Origin: Tubiluchus corallicola
Lineage: Eukaryota; Priapulida; Priapulimorpha; Priapulimorphida; Tubiluchidae
DNA: 64,000 bases
Assembly: GCA_030141605.1 (NCBI GenBank)
Contig: JAQGDQ010000557.1
Span: 1 to 64,000, forward strand
Reading direction: 5' to 3'
Positions within the stretch are counted from its first letter, which is position 1, and the number at the start of each line of letters is the position of its first letter. Position numbers and translations under genes: made by a program. Below, piece after piece: positions 1-9,818 of this stretch. The notes under the pieces are model-generated. The model did no database searches, was not told the DNA's origin, and saw only the letters and a list, made by a program, of their open reading frames with translations.

Positions 1-1726
1 GTAGAATCCAGGTCCCGGTCGATTTTCTTGCTTGCTGACTATCTGGTGTTTATTCGTTCCGCTGCTTGATATCATTTGACTTTTACAATGCCAAGCTTGA
101 CTTAAACTGAAAACTAATTGCTACTGTTACAGTGAAACTGAATTGTGTTAAGCTTTTTGTAGTGATTATTATGCAATTTTCCCAGTGTAAGTTGTTCTCC
201 TGCAATGAATGGTATATTACTTATTAGTATTTAATTGTGTATGCAACATTCATGAAGGCCGTTATTGTTTACATAACATGAAAGTTTGTATGTGAAAACG
301 ACTATGTGCGATAAGGTGTCTACTGTCTCACAGACATCAGTGGCTGATCATTTCATTGTAAAGACAGAAGATGAAAGCTCAACGAACTATAAGGAGTTGA
401 ATAAGTCGTTAACTCGTAAACGCAGTTTTTGTAGAGTATTAAAGAGTGCAAAGATTATGCAGAATACTACTGCTTTGAAAAAAATGTTGGCCACTGGCAG
501 CAATACATTGACATTGAAGAATGCAAAAAACATGAAACGGAATACTGCCGAATCGAAAAAAGTGGCCACTGGCACTACAACTCCCGTATTGCAGAATGCT
601 AAGGAAAAACAGAATACTGCTACATTGAAAAAAGTGGATACTGATGTTAAAAGGTCAATGTTTACGCAGTCTGTACCGAAAGCCTGTCTACCAATTAAGG
701 AAGAGACTAGAAAGTTGATTGTTCAGCGTAAAAACAGGTTCAAAGGCCATTATTGTTCTGCAATAAACTGCTATTCTAAAACCGGGGACATAGTTGATGG
801 TCTTCCTTTACATTTACACAAGTTTCCCAAGGAGAAAAAAAGGTAAATAAACTAACGAGAGGCTATCACGAGCCATCCATCATTGCTGTTCGTTAATACA
901 GATCGATCTTCAATTGATCACAAGTTGAATAAAGGACAGAGATATTGCCGATGCTATAAAAATTATGTTTAAACTGTGCTGTCTTATCAGTTATTTTTTC
1001 ATGTCAAAAGATATTATCCATAAAGACTACAATAATGAAACTTCGTCATTTAATTGTAATCAATTATTTGATTTTCAGGACTTAATTCGTTAAATAAATA
1101 ACAAATGTTATATGAGTAACAAATGTTTTAATGAAACTTTGATGTGTCGCTGAGTTACATAAATGAATGATTTCTCTATTAGGTGGCAACAGTTTTCACT
1201 TCCCTGAACAAAAAAGCAGAGTAGGTTCTACATATCTATAAGTTTTTCAGCTAGTACATAGAAATTTAGAGAATCTTAAAATAACCAATGGATTTTCATG
1301 TGTTCTTCGATTATGTATGTTTGTTGTTATGATTATTTTAGCAGTTTTTACCCTAGATACATGACTATTGCCTAGTGACCTTAACAGCTGCAAGAAAGTG
1401 ACAAAGTAATGTGAAAATAATTAAAATAACTAAGAAATTGCAATCAGAAATGGGCGGTTATCATTTTCTCGTTTATCTGCAACCACATAATCTGCAGCTG
1501 TACATATGTAAAAACACTTGAAAATTTATTTTACATAAGTGGCTTTTGCTTGCTGAATTTCACTTAAAATCCTCCTTTTTAGGCATTAAAAATATAGTTG
1601 TTACATGCAGATAATTTTGTCGTAACAATACGTTAAACATTTTGGTACTTTTGCTGCACATTTTATGTAAGTTCAGCAATTTTTACGGCCTGATCGGCTC
1701 AATAGTTTAGTTACCTAGCCAATTTA
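1..1726. repeat. Left arm of a large inverted repeat (palindrome)
   Basis: Bases 1-1726 are the reverse complement of 5503-7228. Paired coordinates sum to 7229 at both ends, so indels cancel. Only a few differences were seen: an extra A in a run at about 835-841, a C/A difference near 1089, a one-base indel near 1594, and a synonymous A/G difference in the shared exon. The homology starts at the first base of the window, so the arm may extend further left. The inner edge is sharp at 1726/5503. Such near-identity means a recent duplication, ongoing gene conversion, or an assembly fold-back. Confidence 0.95.
286..842 (+). pseudogene. Inverted extra copy of THAP-gene exon 1
   Basis: This is an open exon from ATG 286 to a GT donor at 843, encoding 185 codons plus two bases. 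Its protein matches the minus-strand exon at 6388-6943, ending in the first half of a THAP zinc finger (CSAINC, then LHKFPKEKK). It has seven A before the donor, so it ends in phase 2, the phase that exon 2 (4725-4956) needs. In the present orientation, however, exon 2 lies on the other strand, so this copy has no downstream partner here: unspliced it stops at once (KKR, stop at 844-846). I call it an orphan exon, not a functional gene. It could be used if the spacer were inverted. Confidence 0.75.
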
Positions 1727-2107
1727 CCAGTATACTTGACCCACATTCAAGTCAGGTCCAAACTCCTGCTGAGGTGGTAAATCACGAAACCATTATCGGC
1801 AGGCACTTTTATACTTGGTATTCAATGCTCACACTCAATAGCTTTGTAATAATTCAAACCATTGCAAGGGAGAGGTTGGAGTGAAAACAAATTCATTTTT
1901 GCCAAAAAGTTCAAAACATAATGATAAAATGCAGAAAAAAATTAAGTGATTTCTGCACGGTAAACTTTTGGTGAGTTGTGCAGAAAATCAATTTTTCTCG
2001 ACACACTCCAATGTTAATATTAAGGGAATATTGATTGCCAGATGTTCCGTGTATTACGTTTCTAAAAATAACTTAAACAATTCCTAAAAAATAAAAATAA
2101 AAATAAA

Positions 2108-5100
2108 TCACTTACTTTTACCCCATAAATGAGAAAAAATCTCATCCGTAGTACCAGCATTCGAACCCTGTGTTTTTGAAACATCGTTTGCAGTAGAATT
2201 GATAACAGTGGATTGAGTTGGTTGCTGGGAGTCCTCATTTTGCAAAAGTACACGACCAGAAGATGGCTCTGTCCACAGCTGCTGCAGTCACAGTCAGAAT
2301 ATAGATAAAAACATTATAAGTCTGAAGTAAATGGAGTCTGAATGAATCAAAATCCTCTACTTAATTTTTACAAAGTGAAAATGCATGAACAGAGTTTAAT
2401 TCAGTTTCTTATTAATTATAAGACAATAATCCATTGCAATTGCTACTTTTAAATTTATGTAAGTGACAGAGTTTAAAGTTCATCTTTTCAAGAACAAACT
2501 CTAGTCAGTAAGTGCAAAATGGACAACAAAAATCTTGTACCTTAATCTTGGGCTTTAAGCTGAAATAAGCACCAAACATTTCATTAACTTGACAGAAGTC
2601 ACCATTTAATCAAAAGAATGCTTTTCAATTACAGAAAGGATAATGCATTAAACTAGAAATTTAAGTAACTTGTGGTTTAATATTTCCTGTCTCATAATAA
2701 CTCCCTTTCAGTTATAACGCTCCATTAGTGAGCTTTACTAATCCTGAGCTGTGAGTATTACTTACCATTTTATGCCCTTTGATGCTAACTGGGATAGCAT
2801 TGCTAACCAGGGCGTCTATTTCCGATGCACCGTTCTTTTCAGCAATATAGTTGTGCTCGTAAACAAGGCGGTTTTTAACATCTATAGCGTGAGTTTTTAT
2901 ACAAGGTTTTGGTTTAGGCTGCAAATGAAAGCTGGGTGTAAGTGTTTTATGAAACATTACCATTATTTGTTAAAACTGTGACCATCGTGTTAATTATAAC
3001 TATTATACTTCTTTGCTAAATACAAAATGGTTTTTACAATGTCTACAATTTTAACAATAGTTTACAAACAAAATAAAATGAGGAATTATCTCTACAGCGT
3101 TTGAAGCTATAAGGCTATGTTCTCTGCAATGACAGAACCGCGATATCCTTAATAAAATATACTAACAACAGTGAAGATCATTTAGCAAATTGACTGTAAA
3201 TTGTAATGTATTAGTGCCTGGCATTAATTTTTTACTAAGCAGCTAACTAAATCTCTAGCTTATGAATTTCTATGGACCCACATGAAAAATTACTAGTTCA
3301 AATCACATGTAAATTTCGTAATACATCTGAGGTAAAACATGGCAAAAAAATTTGCATAGGCACATATTTCAACCACTTTTATTTATGATAATAATAATGG
3401 ATATAATCAGAATGAATAGTTCTGAAAAAAGACTCTACAAAGGCTGTCATGGGGCAGCGTACGTAACATTTGGGTGCAGCCTTTTGGGCAGGACCAGATT
3501 ATGAGCTCTTGAGCCCATAGGCCAATAAAATTATGGGGTCCCTTCAGACGAAGCCACTCTCTAATTCGCTCAAACTCATCTCGAATATTTGTTACATGAT
3601 ATATTTTTGCAACATTTGCATAGCTGGGTCCATATAGCTGCATATATTTTCATACTCAGGAAAATGATTATTTCTTTTCTTACAAAAACTTCATAGCTTT
3701 ATAAGTTACATGGTAATCGTTAAACAGGCAAATGGTGAAGATAGCGAAAAAAATTTAGCCTACAAGTGCAATACAGAAATAACATCACAGTATCCTTGAA
3801 TGATCACGCCACGTTAATTTTTTTCAGTGCAAAGGCAATGCCCATTTTTCAGTTTAGCTACGTTTCTCAGAAAAAGTGTTTCCCAGAAAATCTTTTTTCA
3901 CAAAAAAATACATTTCCCAGAAAAAACAACTCCCCCAGAAAAAAACTTGTCAAAAAATCTTTTTCCCGCATAGTGCAATTCATTGTTTTCAATGTTTTCA
4001 TAGTCACAGTCAGATGCATGTACATCCTTCCTAAACCAGCAAAATAATTCGGCATAACAGTGAAAGGAACTGCCCAAAGTCAGATTCCTAAACAGTCACC
4101 CAACTAATCAGCTGCCAGACTAGACATCGCTTCACTTCAGTAGCCAGGCACATGCCTTGATTACTTGCTATTGCGTATATGCAAAGATCAACATGATTCA
4201 CTATATAATCGTTCTGGCGTTACAAATCTACTTTCTTGCTTTAACGAGTTGGCCAAATTTTTTTTATCATATAATCAGTATTAATCAATAATATAGTTAA
4301 AGTAAACTATTTTTCATTTCATGTCATCTAACTGTGCTTTAAAAAGGATTTCTTACATTTTCTATGAATTTCATTTTCCGGGAGATGGCAGTTCTCGAAA
4401 AAAATTTGGCAAATGGTTGTTCGGGGAAAGTTTTTCTGGGAAGTAAATTTTTCTGGCAAAAAAGTTTTCTGTGAAATTTTTTTGTCAGGAAAAAGTTTTT
4501 CTGCGAAAAAACTTTTCCGGAAAATGAGTCCCACATGCACCCATACGTCCTGTCCCCCAAGGGGGAACACAGCGCAATATTAGCATTCTTTTGCCATAAA
4601 TACAATTGAACAACTGAAATTAATTATAATGACACAGCAGTGTCTAAAAACAAAAACAATGTCAGGAATTTGATCACTGAACTCAATGAACACTACAATT
4701 TACTGCCCTGACACATCACATTACCTTGGCATAAGGTCTTTCAGTTGGAGGCTTTCTCCGAGATTCAATCCGAGGTGGAGGGTTGGGCACTGAAAACAAT
4801 GTAGGGACGGCATTCCAAATGAGGCGGTCCTTTTTATAATTCATGAATTGTAAATCTTCAAAGTGAAGAGAACATAAATAATGTGAAATGTGTCTTTCAA
4901 CAGGTGTTTTCTTTATTAGATTCATATTTCGAGAATTTATCGCCCACCTGTCGCTCCTGCAAAAAAGAGTGTAAATGACAAACACATCAGTTTTAAAACT
5001 CACGGATGAAAAAATAAGCTAAGTTAGTCTCATTAGGTGTTATTACATGTTTCTGGAGAGGTTTCTGGTCTATTATTTTTGTTGGCTTCCTTGAAAGATT

Positions 5101-6943
5101 TCATAATAATTAGTTCGGCAAATAGTTCTGATTTGCCATGGTAAATTTACAAATTTTCTGAGTAGGTAATCGCTCTGGGCAAATGTATCGCAGGGGAAAC
5201 AGACATTTTTCCTCACACAACTGAAAATAGGAACCAGCATAATCTACCAAGAAATTTCGCAAAATGTGAAAGCAAGACCTCACATACATGCACATTGTAC
5301 AGAAAAACACTGCATCAGTCCTACTCAGTGGAAATCTGTATACGAAACATCAATCTAGTAGTAACATAAGAAATTGAAGTAGATAAATACACAGTTATCT
5401 ATAGTGATGGGCTGAGCTGATCAGTGATGAGTGACAGGTGACCGAACAATGACGTTCGGTTGTGACTGGCAAACAAGTTCTAATCGGCTCAGAATTAAAT
5501 TATAAATTGGCTAGGTAACTAAACTATTGAGCCGATCAGGCCGTAAAAATTGCTGAACTTACATAAAATGTGCAGCAAAAGTACCAAAATGTTTAACGTA
5601 TTGTTACGACAAAATTATCTGCATGTAACAACTATATTTTGTTATGCCTAAAAAGGAGGATTTTAAGTGAAATTCAGCAAGCAAAAGCCACTTATGTAAA
5701 ATAAATTTTCAAGTGTTTTTACATATGTACAGCTGCAGATTATGTGGTTGCAGATAAACGAGAAAATGATAACCGCCCATTTCTGATTGCAATTTCTTAG
5801 TTATTTTAATTATTTTCACATTACTTTGTCACTTTCTTGCAGCTGTTAAGGTCACTAGGCAATAGTCATGTATCTAGGGTAAAAACTGCTAAAATAATCA
5901 TAACAACAAACATACATAATCGAAGAACACATGAAAATCCATTGGTTATTTTAAGATTCTCTAAATTTCTATGTACTAGCTGAAAAACTTATAGATATGT
6001 AGAACCTACTCTGCTTTTTTGTTCAGGGAAGTGAAAACTGTTGCCACCTAATAGAGAAATCATTCATTTATGTAACTCAGCGACACATCAAAGTTTCATT
6101 AAAACATTTGTTACTCATATAACATTTGTTATTTATTTAACTAATTAAGTCCTGAAAATCAAATAATTGATTACAATTAAATGACGAAGTTTCATTATTG
6201 TAGTCTTTATGGATAATATCTTTTGACATGAAAAAATAACTGATAAGACAGCACAGTTTAAACATAATTTTTATAGCATCGGCAATATCTCTGTCCTTTA
6301 TTCAACTTGTGATCAATTGAAGATCGATCTGTATTAACGAACAGCAATGATGGATGGCTCGTGATAGCCTCTCGTTAGTTTATTTACCTTTTTTCTCCTT
6401 GGGAAACTTGTGTAAATGTAAAGGAAGACCATCAACTATGTCCCCGGTTTTAGAATAGCAGTTTATTGCAGAACAATAATGGCCTTTGAACCTGTTTTTA
6501 CGCTGAACAATCAACTTTCTAGTCTCTTCCTTAATTGGTAGACAGGCTTTCGGTACAGACTGCGTAAACATTGACCTTTTAACATCAGTATCCACTTTTT
6601 TCAATGTAGCAGTATTCTGTTTTTCCTTAGCATTCTGCAATACGGGAGTTGTAGTGCCAGTGGCCACTTTTTTCGATTCGGCAGTATTCCGTTTCATGTT
6701 TTTTGCATTCTTCAATGTCAACGTATTGCTGCCAGTGGCCAACATTTTTTTCAAAGCAGTAGTATTCTGCATAATCTTTGCACTCTTTAATACTCTACAA
6801 AAACTGCGTTTACGAGTTAACGACTTATTCAACTCCTTATAGTTCGTTGAGCTTTCATCTTCTGTCTTTACAATGAAATGATCAGCCACTGATGTCTGTG
6901 AGACAGTAGACACCTTATCGCACATAGTCGTTTTCACATACAA
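2108..6943 (-). CDS. THAP-domain protein, four exons, exon 1 off-frame by one base
   Basis: Proposed exons on the minus strand are 6388-6943, 4725-4956, 2766-2918 and 2108-2278. All internal junctions are GT-AG, and exons 2 to 4 join in phase 0. Exon 1 holds three degenerate ~25-residue repeats of the type LKNAK..NTA..KKVATG, then the THAP start (CSAINC, LHKFP). Exon 2 supplies the rest: W of DRWAIN, CSLHF and the signature AVPTLF. THAP is a C2CH zinc-dependent DNA-binding fold, shared by cellular regulators and P-element transposases. Here it is internal (about residues 155-245) rather than at the N terminus. Exons 3 and 4 are low in recognisable domains; exon 4 begins at a tandem CAGCAG acceptor and ends with TGA at 2108-2110. 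Exon 1 as written has six A before its donor and ends in phase 1, giving a stop soon after the join. Seven A, as in the inverted copy, would be in frame. A further exon near 3602-3643 cannot be excluded. With an in-frame exon 1 the product would be about 370 residues. The target is unknown. Confidence 0.7.
3841..3975 (+). repeat. Degenerate CAGAAAA-type tandem repeat, one side of a nested inverted pair
   Basis: This stretch repeats short blocks of the form CCCAGAAAA / TCACAAAAAAA. Its translation has a repeating F-P-R-K-N / F-S-Q-K-N flavour. The minus strand of 4385-4540 has the same blocks and the same translation flavour, so the two face each other as an imperfect inverted repeat inside the palindrome spacer. 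The open frames across both are low-complexity artefacts. Confidence 0.6.
4385..4540 (-). repeat. Degenerate TTTTCTG-type repeat, inverted partner of 3841-3975
   Basis: Blocks such as GAAAGTTTTTCTGGGAAGT recur every 16-20 bases with many changes. It is complementary in character to 3841-3975. The two sit in intron 2 of the THAP gene and might pair in the pre-mRNA. No family assigned. Confidence 0.6.
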
Positions 6944-7228
6944 ACTTTCATGTTATGTAAACAATAACGGCCTTCATGAATGTTGCATACACAATTAAAT
7001 ACTAATAAGTAATATACCATTCATTGCAGGAGAACAACTTACACTGGGAAAATTGCATAATAATCACTACAAAAAGCTTAACACAATTCAGTTTCACTGT
7101 AACAGTAGCAATTAGTTTTCAGTTTAAGTCAAGCTTGGCATTGTAAAAGTCAAATGATATCAAGCAGCGGAACGAATAAACACCAGATAGTCAGCAAGCA
7201 AGAAAATCGACCGGGACCTGGATTCTAC
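5503..7228. repeat. Right arm of the large inverted repeat
   Basis: This is the partner of 1-1726 in opposite orientation. It carries the promoter-proximal region, the whole first exon (6388-6943, minus) and the first ~885 bases of intron 1 of the THAP gene. The spacer between arms is 1727-5502. Sequence to the right of 7228 has no visible counterpart because the left partner would lie outside the window. Confidence 0.95.
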
Positions 7229-9818
7229 TAAAATGCCGGTCATATCACTGTGAATACTGCTTACAGCTAAACAGCACCACTTTCTGTTAATCCAGCACAT
7301 TCGCTTCTGTAATTGAAATTTCTCCTTTCTCAAAATTTATTCAAGTCAGATATTAAAACTAATTTATGTAAAAATAGGCTACTACAGGCCAACTAGTCAT
7401 AAAAATTTTACGGAATAATCCCACTCCACGAAGAAGCCGCCTGAGAAATTAGACATAAGCAATAACAGAAATCATTCATGACCAACAGACCTAACACAAC
7501 TTAAGGCGCACGACGCACCTGACCTATGTTAGTAGCGGTAACACCACGGACTACAGTGATCGCGAATGCCAAGGAGTCTCTTAACAGTTTATAAATTAAC
7601 CGCCTGCACAAATTTGTCCTGCACTTTTTGATATAAAGGTAACAAAGCAACCTCATATATTTTAGTTTTATTGTTACATTTGTATCATACATCTTAGTTA
7701 ATATATCTTAAGTTACCATTTCCCAATAAAGAATAACATTATTATTTTATTTTATTATACTGGTATGTGCGCACAGCGCACGATTGAGTTACACCATGAA
7801 ATCATTAAAATTAATTTTATTGAAGGTAAATCTAAAATACATTCGGCAACACTTGATTGTCAAAAAGCATCTGACGTTGATCTAGTAATATTCTAATTCT
7901 TCTAATAAAAGAAAAAAAATTAAAAGCTGTAATATTGGAATTCATTGCACTGCAGTTATATTACCTGCAATGCCAACTACATAGACAACACTACAAGACA
8001 CCTAAAAGTAAGAGCATGCAAACACTGAACATTTGGGAATTTCTTCAGAAACAGCAAAACATTAAAACACCCTGATATTCAACAGTTTCAGTCATATTAT
8101 TGGCTATGATTAAATTGCTGATTTATATATTCAGTTAACATTAATAATTACTGCAGACCATTTATAAATTAAGCTGTTAATCAGGAAAGCTTTTTAGCAA
8201 TTTTTAAAACAATCCAGTTTCAAACTGCTAAAATGGTCTCATTCCAGTTAACAGACACGCCGTTCGAAAAATTGGTAATTGCAAATAATTGAGTAACTGC
8301 ATTTAATTAGTCATTTTACCACATAGTGCATATCCTTAATTATTTATTCCAACCCGATTTTTGTGCCAAAATTGATTTTCAGGGACAGTTTCGTCAACTT
8401 AGAGGTGCTGAATCAAATATAATAGGTGTTATTTTCCTTTTTTTCATGCACTTTTTTAACTGCCATCTTCAATTTGAAAATGTAATCGTTTAATAATAAA
8501 GCTTGTTGCTGAGTCCCCAAAGGCTTTGAGCTAGGTTCAATCTATACCCACCCAGTTACGTATATATTCAATTCCTAGCACAATTCAATCAGATGAGTTG
8601 CATGTCAAAGACAGTTGCCCTAATTTTGACATTTTGATCCCTGGTTACGCCCACTTTTTAAAAATTTTAATGCTCATCTACCACAACCATACCTCCAGGC
8701 TCACGAAAAAAAATAAACGCCCAGGAGAAGCTTAATTTTTAATTGTTAGTAGTGGCCGTCTTGAAATCTAAAATGGAAACCGCAAATGTGCATGAAAAAT
8801 GGCACCTATCATTCAATTCAGTGCCACCAAATTGACTTAACTGATCTAGTTAGCCTAACTTTCAGACGTAGCGCACTATGCTAACAGTAATCTGCTACCA
8901 AATATAATTATAAACTCATGCAAAAAAAATAAGAAAATTAAGAAGTCACCACTTACTTTTGAGATCACCTGGAGGAAGCATTCCAGGTTTTTAAATTAGT
9001 GCGCATATTTTGGTGATTCTAATATAAAGTTTACTTTTGTAAATTCAAAGTTACAATAATAATTTTTAAAGTGTTAAGCAACGTGGCTCCATTTTGTATA
9101 AGGAACATAATGTCAAATTATGTTCCTTGCAGAACGATCGGATCATCATCACACACAAATTTGCTTTCTTTTTTGTCGGAGCTCTAATTTGGTATCAGAT
9201 TAAAGGAAACTGTTAAAAAAAACCTTGTTCGTGAAATGCAAATTCTCTTAAAACCGTTTTAATTATTTTCGAAGTATAAGCGATTTCTCTCTTTCGTAAT
9301 TGTTCTGAATACAAGAAATAAGTGACTTTTATTTAGTTATAGTTTTAATTTATATATTTTTGTGTACGATCTGTACTTTTATCAAATTTTATTATTAAAC
9401 TGCTCCATTTCGTTATATTTTATTAATGACTGTTATGATTTAAAATGTGAGATGAGACACAACATATCACAATGTAAAATTATGAGATGACACAACAAAC
9501 ATAATGTTAAATTTATTAATTACTGTTGGTGATTCTTTAAGTAAAACGGTCGATCAAGCCACGCTGATATATTGTTCTCAGTGTGATGAGCATGAAAGGT
9601 ATATAAACTTTGGACTAGCTATCAATCAAGTTGGCCTTTTTATTGCTATCAATTAAACGTATGATATACTTACCTGTAGTGACTGTTTGTTTAGTAATGA
9701 TAGCTCCTGTATAGTTCATGCAAACCCTGCCACTAATGTCATAGCTAGCCGGATACATGCAAATTTTCTGTGCTGGAAGAAATAGAATAGTATTTAAGTC
9801 AAGAGCCTGTTTCTCATA
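7229..9818. other. Intergenic region between THAP palindrome and SLC10A-like gene
   Basis: AT-rich DNA with only short open frames and no recognisable coding segment. It likely contains the THAP promoter just right of 6943 and the SLC10A promoter just left of 9819. The only clear structure is a perfect 12-bp inverted repeat at 9100-9128. A donor- and acceptor-like pair near 8946-8978 on the minus strand bounds only about 12 bases and is not called. Confidence 0.6.
9100..9128. repeat. Perfect 12-bp inverted repeat with 5-base loop
   Basis: AAGGAACATAAT at 9100-9111 faces its exact reverse complement at 9117-9128 with GTCAA between. It lies about 690 bases upstream of the SLC10A-like start codon. 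It could be a cruciform-prone site or a dimeric protein-binding site. Function not shown. Confidence 0.7.

Noticed and set aside
286-846. P-element-type transposase gene
   Set aside because: Only a THAP half-domain and repeats are present; no transposase catalytic region or element-type termini are seen, so it is treated as a duplicated cellular exon.
2085-2115. Possible last THAP intron (donor GTAAGT, acceptor TTTTTTAG)
   Set aside because: Only 31 bases, too short for a normal metazoan intron; the frame simply ends at TGA 2108-2110.
3407-3643. Open minus-strand frame in the THAP intron with a good acceptor
   Set aside because: No recognisable domain and no strong donor in a fitting phase; left as a possible small exon only.
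8490-8560. GGTTCAATC near an AGCTAGG, tRNA-like
   Set aside because: The arms do not pair into a cloverleaf.
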